From the NCBI RefSeq assembly GCF_030271215.1, contig NZ_JASNGB010000026.1, positions 1 to 13,429 of the forward strand: DNA of 13,429 nucleotides. The letters are read 5' to 3'. Origin of the DNA: Deinococcus rhizophilus. Lineage in GTDB: Bacteria; Deinococcota; Deinococci; Deinococcales; Deinococcaceae. Of the stretch, positions 10,450-13,429 are shown in pieces. The position numbers and the translations under genes were made by a program. Position 1 is the first letter of the stretch. The number at the start of each line of letters is the position of its first letter. The notes below the pieces were generated by a model. That model was given only the letters and a program-made list of their open reading frames with translations. It was not told the origin of the DNA and did not search any database.

Positions 10450-11565
10450 ATGACGCCTGCGCCCGGCCGCTCCCGCCCCACCCGGCTTCAGCGCGTGCTG
10501 ATGGTGCTGCTGACGCCTCTGCTGCTCTTCAACCTCGTCGGGATCGCCCGCGCCGTGTGGGACTCGCGGCCCGTGCAGACGTGGCGGGCGCAGCGCACCG
10601 GCCTTCCCGTCTACCTGCGCGGGGGCGGTCTGTACGAGGGCCTGGACCACGCGGCGCAGTCGCCCGACGGCCGCTGGGTGGCGATCGGGGGCACCCGCGA
10701 ATACGGCGAGAGCTTCACCGCGCGGCTGGCGCTGTGGGAGGCCGCCACGATGCGGCGGCGCTGGACCACCGACCTCCCCACGAACGACTTTCGCAGCGTG
10801 AACGCCCTGGTGTGGTCCCCCGACAGCCGCACGGTCTGGATTCACGACGACGAGGGCCGGGTCACCGCGCTGGACGCGGCCGGGGGAGGGGTGCGGGGCG
10901 AATGGCGCTCCTTCGAGTGGCAGCCCTGCGTGTTCGCCGCCCTGCCGCAGGGCCTGCTGCTCACCGACGCGGCGGGACCGGGGCGCGACCGGCCCGTGCG
11001 CCTTACCCTGCGGCGCTGGTCCGACGGGGCGGTGGTGTGGCGGGTGCCCTTCACGTGCTGGTGGGAGGCGGGAGGCAGCGTGGACGCCGCCGGAAGCACG
11101 CTGGCCTACAGCCCCCGGCGCGGCGAGGTGGCCCTCTACGACCTGCGCACGCGGCGACCCCGCCCCGAACGTTTCACCCTTGGCAGCGGGGAGGAGGGGC
11201 CCTACAGCCTCGCCCTCACGCCCGACGGGTCACGGGTGGCCGCCGGGTGGAAGGAGGGCACGCTGACCGTCTGGGACGGGGCGACCGGGCGGGAGGTGTG
11301 GCGGGCCCGGCCCCACCGGGGGCTGGTGCGGGCGCTGGCCTGGAACCCGGCCGGAACGGCGCTGGCCTCCGCCGCCTTCCACGGGTGCGGCGGCTGGCGC
11401 AGCGAGTGCGTGGTGGTGACCCGCGCCGCCCCGGACGGCCCGCACAGCCGGGTGGTCTGGTCCCGGCGGTACAACGTGCCCGACACGGTGCAGTGGCTCG
11501 GCCCCGACCGACTGCTGCTGGGAGAGGAGGGCGGCTCGCGGGTGGTGGCGGTGCCGGGGGAGTGA
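10450..11565 (+). CDS. Membrane-anchored beta-propeller (WD40-like) protein, function unknown
   Basis: A 371-residue protein. A basic N-terminus is followed by one hydrophobic helix (about 15-36) that looks like a signal anchor rather than a cleaved signal, so the bulk should lie outside the cytoplasmic membrane. The rest reads as repeated beta blades with SPDGRWVAIGG, WSPDSRTVWIHDDEGRVTALD, TPDGSRVAAGWKEGTLTVWD and WNPAGTALASAAF, i.e. WD40/YncE-like propeller repeats with the DG-x-x-V/L-x-x-W rhythm. There are several Trp-Cys and Gly-Cys patches (for example CWWEAGG, HGCGGWRSEC) that could give disulfides outside the cell. No catalytic motif is visible; a binding or scaffold role is the likely guess. 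It is divergent from gnd and converges on the small gene at 11582, 16 bases away. Confidence 0.85.
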   Translation: MTPAPGRSRPTRLQRVLMVLLTPLLLFNLVGIARAVWDSRPVQTWRAQRTGLPVYLRGGGLYEGLDHAAQSPDGRWVAIGGTREYGESFTARLALWEAATMRRRWTTDLPTNDFRSVNALVWSPDSRTVWIHDDEGRVTALDAAGGGVRGEWRSFEWQPCVFAALPQGLLLTDAAGPGRDRPVRLTLRRWSDGAVVWRVPFTCWWEAGGSVDAAGSTLAYSPRRGEVALYDLRTRRPRPERFTLGSGEEGPYSLALTPDGSRVAAGWKEGTLTVWDGATGREVWRARPHRGLVRALAWNPAGTALASAAFHGCGGWRSECVVVTRAAPDGPHSRVVWSRRYNVPDTVQWLGPDRLLLGEEGGSRVVAVPGE

Positions 11566-11581
11566 GAGCAGCCCGGCCGCC

Positions 11582-11842
11582 TCAGCACTCCGCGCCCGCC
11601 GCCCGGACCCCCTCGCGGCCCAGCCCCTGAAAGCGGTCGGTAAGGGGCACGGCCAGGAAGGGGTCGGCCAGAAAGCGCCGGAAGTTCTCCTCGCTGAGGG
11701 GAAGCCGGGCCGGGTACTCCATGAATCCGTTCTGCACCATGAACAGCCAGCAGGGCTGCGCGGCTTCCGGGTGCCGCCCCAGCGTGAGGCGCGGCTCCGG
11801 GTCCCGGAAGACGGTCCTGTCCCGCAGGTCCCAGGGGTCCAC
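11582..11842 (-). CDS. Small hypothetical protein (86 residues)
   Basis: I do not recognise this protein. It has no signal peptide or membrane helix, one possible sheet region (QPCWLFMVQNGFMEYPARL, about 29-47) and a helix with SEENFRRFLADPF. It has two cysteines (31 and the C-terminal residue). The reasons to call it real are its position, filling the gap between the propeller gene and the SRPBCC gene with 16- and 10-base margins, and an amino-acid composition with aromatic and acidic residues that is not typical of random GC-rich frames. The start is GTG at 11842, with GGGGGAG only two bases before it, which is close for a ribosome binding site. It is probably co-transcribed with the SRPBCC gene upstream (10-base gap). 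Confidence 0.6.
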   Translation of the reverse strand: MDPWDLRDRTVFRDPEPRLTLGRHPEAAQPCWLFMVQNGFMEYPARLPLSEENFRRFLADPFLAVPLTDRFQGLGREGVRAAGAEC

Positions 11843-11852
11843 GGCTCCCCCG

Positions 11853-12407
11853 CTATTTCCTGCGTCGCGCGGCTTTGGCGGCTTCCCTGGCGGCCTTCTG
11901 CTCTTCTTTTTGCTTTCTGGACATCTCGCGGCCCATGTCTTCCATCAGCTGGGCGCCGGGGGCGTCGACCTGCCGCTGCAGGGCCGTCAGGGTGCTGATG
12001 ACGAGGTTGTGCATCATGCGCTCGACGGGTTTCTGGACCCAGCGGTAGCGCACGCGGCCGTTGACGCCCAGCGTGACCTCGGTGCCGCCGGGCATCGCCT
12101 TGAAGGTCCAGCTTTGCGTCAGCCGCTCGAAGGGGCCGACGTGCCGCACGCTCTCCCAGCCGCCGCGCAGCGGGGCCTGAAGCTGACCGTACCTGGCGGT
12201 GAAGCTCAGGCCAAACAGCCGCCGCGAGAACTTGAAGCGCACCCGGACGCCCTGCGAGAGCCGGGTGCTCTCGCCGCCCTCATAGTCGGCCCGCGCGAGG
12301 TTAGGGTCCCACCGGACGCGGCGCCGGGGCTCCAGCGCGAGGCGATACAGCACGTCCGGACGCGCCCTGACCACGATGCTCTGCCTGATGTGGATGTCCT
12401 CGGCCAT
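11853..12407 (-). CDS. SRPBCC-family protein with a charged C-terminal helix
   Basis: A 184-residue protein. Residues 1-150 show the helix-grip pattern of START/polyketide-cyclase/coenzyme-Q-binding domains: a first strand IHIRQSIVVRARPDVLYRL (5-23), WDPN (33-36) after the first helix, a set of strands ending in TQSWTFKAMPGGTEVTLGV (97-115), and a long C-terminal helix (about 124-147). Such domains bind hydrophobic ligands in a deep cavity. Residues 158-184 are a strongly charged, mainly Lys/Arg/Glu/Ala helix ending RRRK, unusual for the domain; it might contact nucleic acid, membrane or partner proteins. The ligand is not known. TACAGT lies 11 bases before the ATG, so the leader would be only a few bases. 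It lies downstream of the PIG-L gene on the same strand. Confidence 0.82.
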   Translation of the reverse strand: MAEDIHIRQSIVVRARPDVLYRLALEPRRRVRWDPNLARADYEGGESTRLSQGVRVRFKFSRRLFGLSFTARYGQLQAPLRGGWESVRHVGPFERLTQSWTFKAMPGGTEVTLGVNGRVRYRWVQKPVERMMHNLVISTLTALQRQVDAPGAQLMEDMGREMSRKQKEEQKAAREAAKAARRRK

Positions 12408-12418
12408 AATCGGGGGTC

Positions 12419-12424
12419 ACTGTA
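12419..12424 (-). promoter_or_regulatory. -10 box TACAGT before the SRPBCC gene
   Basis: On the - strand TACAGT is followed by 11 bases and the ATG at 12407, giving at most a leader of a few bases. Immediately upstream, GCGCGGG (12425-12431) and CCCGCGC (12448-12454) form a 7-bp inverted repeat over the -35 area. Confidence 0.45.
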
Positions 12425-12468
12425 GCGCGGGCCGCCCCGGTTCACGTCCCGCGCCCCCGGTCCCGCCC

Positions 12469-13224
<756 letters not shown>

Positions 13225-13231
13225 GCGGGTC

Positions 13232-13237
13232 AGGATA
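13232..13237 (-). promoter_or_regulatory. -10 box TATCCT, leaderless start of the PIG-L gene
   Basis: On the - strand TATCCT is followed by GACCCGC and the ATG at 13224: a 7-base gap and no ribosome binding site. Confidence 0.62.
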
Positions 13238-13308
13238 GGGCAGGGCGCGGCCGGGTGCCCCCGGCGGGGGGAGGCATCCGGCTCTGGCCCGTGCCCCCAG
13301 CGCGGGCC

Positions 13309-13314
13309 TAGGCT
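13309..13314 (+). promoter_or_regulatory. -10 box TAGGCT, leaderless start of fhs
   Basis: TAGGCT, five bases (GCGGC), then the ATG at 13320. It is divergent from the PIG-L promoter within a 95-base spacer. Confidence 0.5.
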
Positions 13315-13319
13315 GCGGC

Positions 13320-13429
13320 ATGACACCCAGCGATCTGGAGCTGGCCCGGCGGGTGGCCCTGCGGCCCCTCGCGGACGTGGCCGCAGGGATGGGCCTCGGC
13401 CCGGACGACCTCGACCCCTACGGGCGGGA
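13320..13429 (+). CDS. fhs: Formate-tetrahydrofolate ligase, N-terminal fragment (cut by window end)
   Basis: Makes 10-formyl-tetrahydrofolate from formate, tetrahydrofolate and ATP in one-carbon metabolism. Only 36 codons are visible, but they match the conserved N-terminus of the family: SDLELARRVALRPLADVA (4-21) followed by GLGPDDLDPYGR (25-36), equivalent to the SDIEIAQ-x-x-x-x-x-PI-x-EIA and GI-x-x-x-x-x-x-YG pattern. The P-loop and the rest lie outside the window. The ATG at 13320 is supported by the -10 box five bases upstream. Confidence 0.85.
   Translation, partial: MTPSDLELARRVALRPLADVAAGMGLGPDDLDPYGR

Noticed and set aside
13225..13326. A 34-residue N-terminal extension of the PIG-L protein
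   Set aside because: It overlaps the divergent fhs start and lies upstream of the -10 box at 13232; AHPDDE near residue 8 is normal for the family.

Overview
This is an ordinary, gene-dense chromosomal segment of a very GC-rich bacterium, most likely a Deinococcus (at least the Deinococcus-Thermus phylum). Four things point there: the strong G/C bias at third codon positions; a gnd-zwf-opcA cluster with a short type of 6-phosphogluconate dehydrogenase; QueG just downstream of that cluster; and many genes with a TANNNT -10 box only 5 to 8 bases before the start codon and no ribosome binding site, which is the leaderless pattern known from this phylum. I saw no mobile element, CRISPR array, prophage or integrase.

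Layout. Bases 1-934 hold the end of a many-pass membrane protein (DUF2339-like). A TrmB-family regulator follows (981-1676); its stop codon lies inside the -10 box of a tRNA promoter. tRNA-Ala(GGC) and tRNA-Met(CAT) come next (1692-1880), separated by a terminator-like hairpin and closed by a clear terminator. Then, on the + strand, come a glyoxalase/VOC protein, a NIF3-family metalloprotein and thymidylate kinase (tmk), up to 4018.

Bases 4025 to 10261 are all on the - strand. In transcription order from the right they are gnd, zwf, opcA and queG, which look like one operon: gnd and zwf overlap by 4 bases and the other gaps are 52 and 42 bases. A SnoaL-like protein and a secreted glutamine cyclotransferase lie further downstream. 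Gnd and Zwf are the two dehydrogenases of the oxidative pentose phosphate pathway, and OpcA is the assembly or activity factor of Zwf, so the cluster makes reducing power and ribulose-5-phosphate. QueG finishes queuosine synthesis on tRNA and has no obvious metabolic link beyond being a reductase.

Bases 10450-11565 (+) encode a membrane-anchored beta-propeller protein. It converges on a - strand group: a small unknown protein, an SRPBCC protein with a charged tail, and a PIG-L/LmbE deacetylase. Divergent from the deacetylase, the window ends in the first codons of formate-tetrahydrofolate ligase (fhs).

No undescribed system is evident. The points most worth a second look are the repeated leaderless promoter layout, the low-complexity tail and probable NAD preference of Gnd, the tRNA promoter buried in a coding end, and a perfect inverted repeat at the probable gnd start site.
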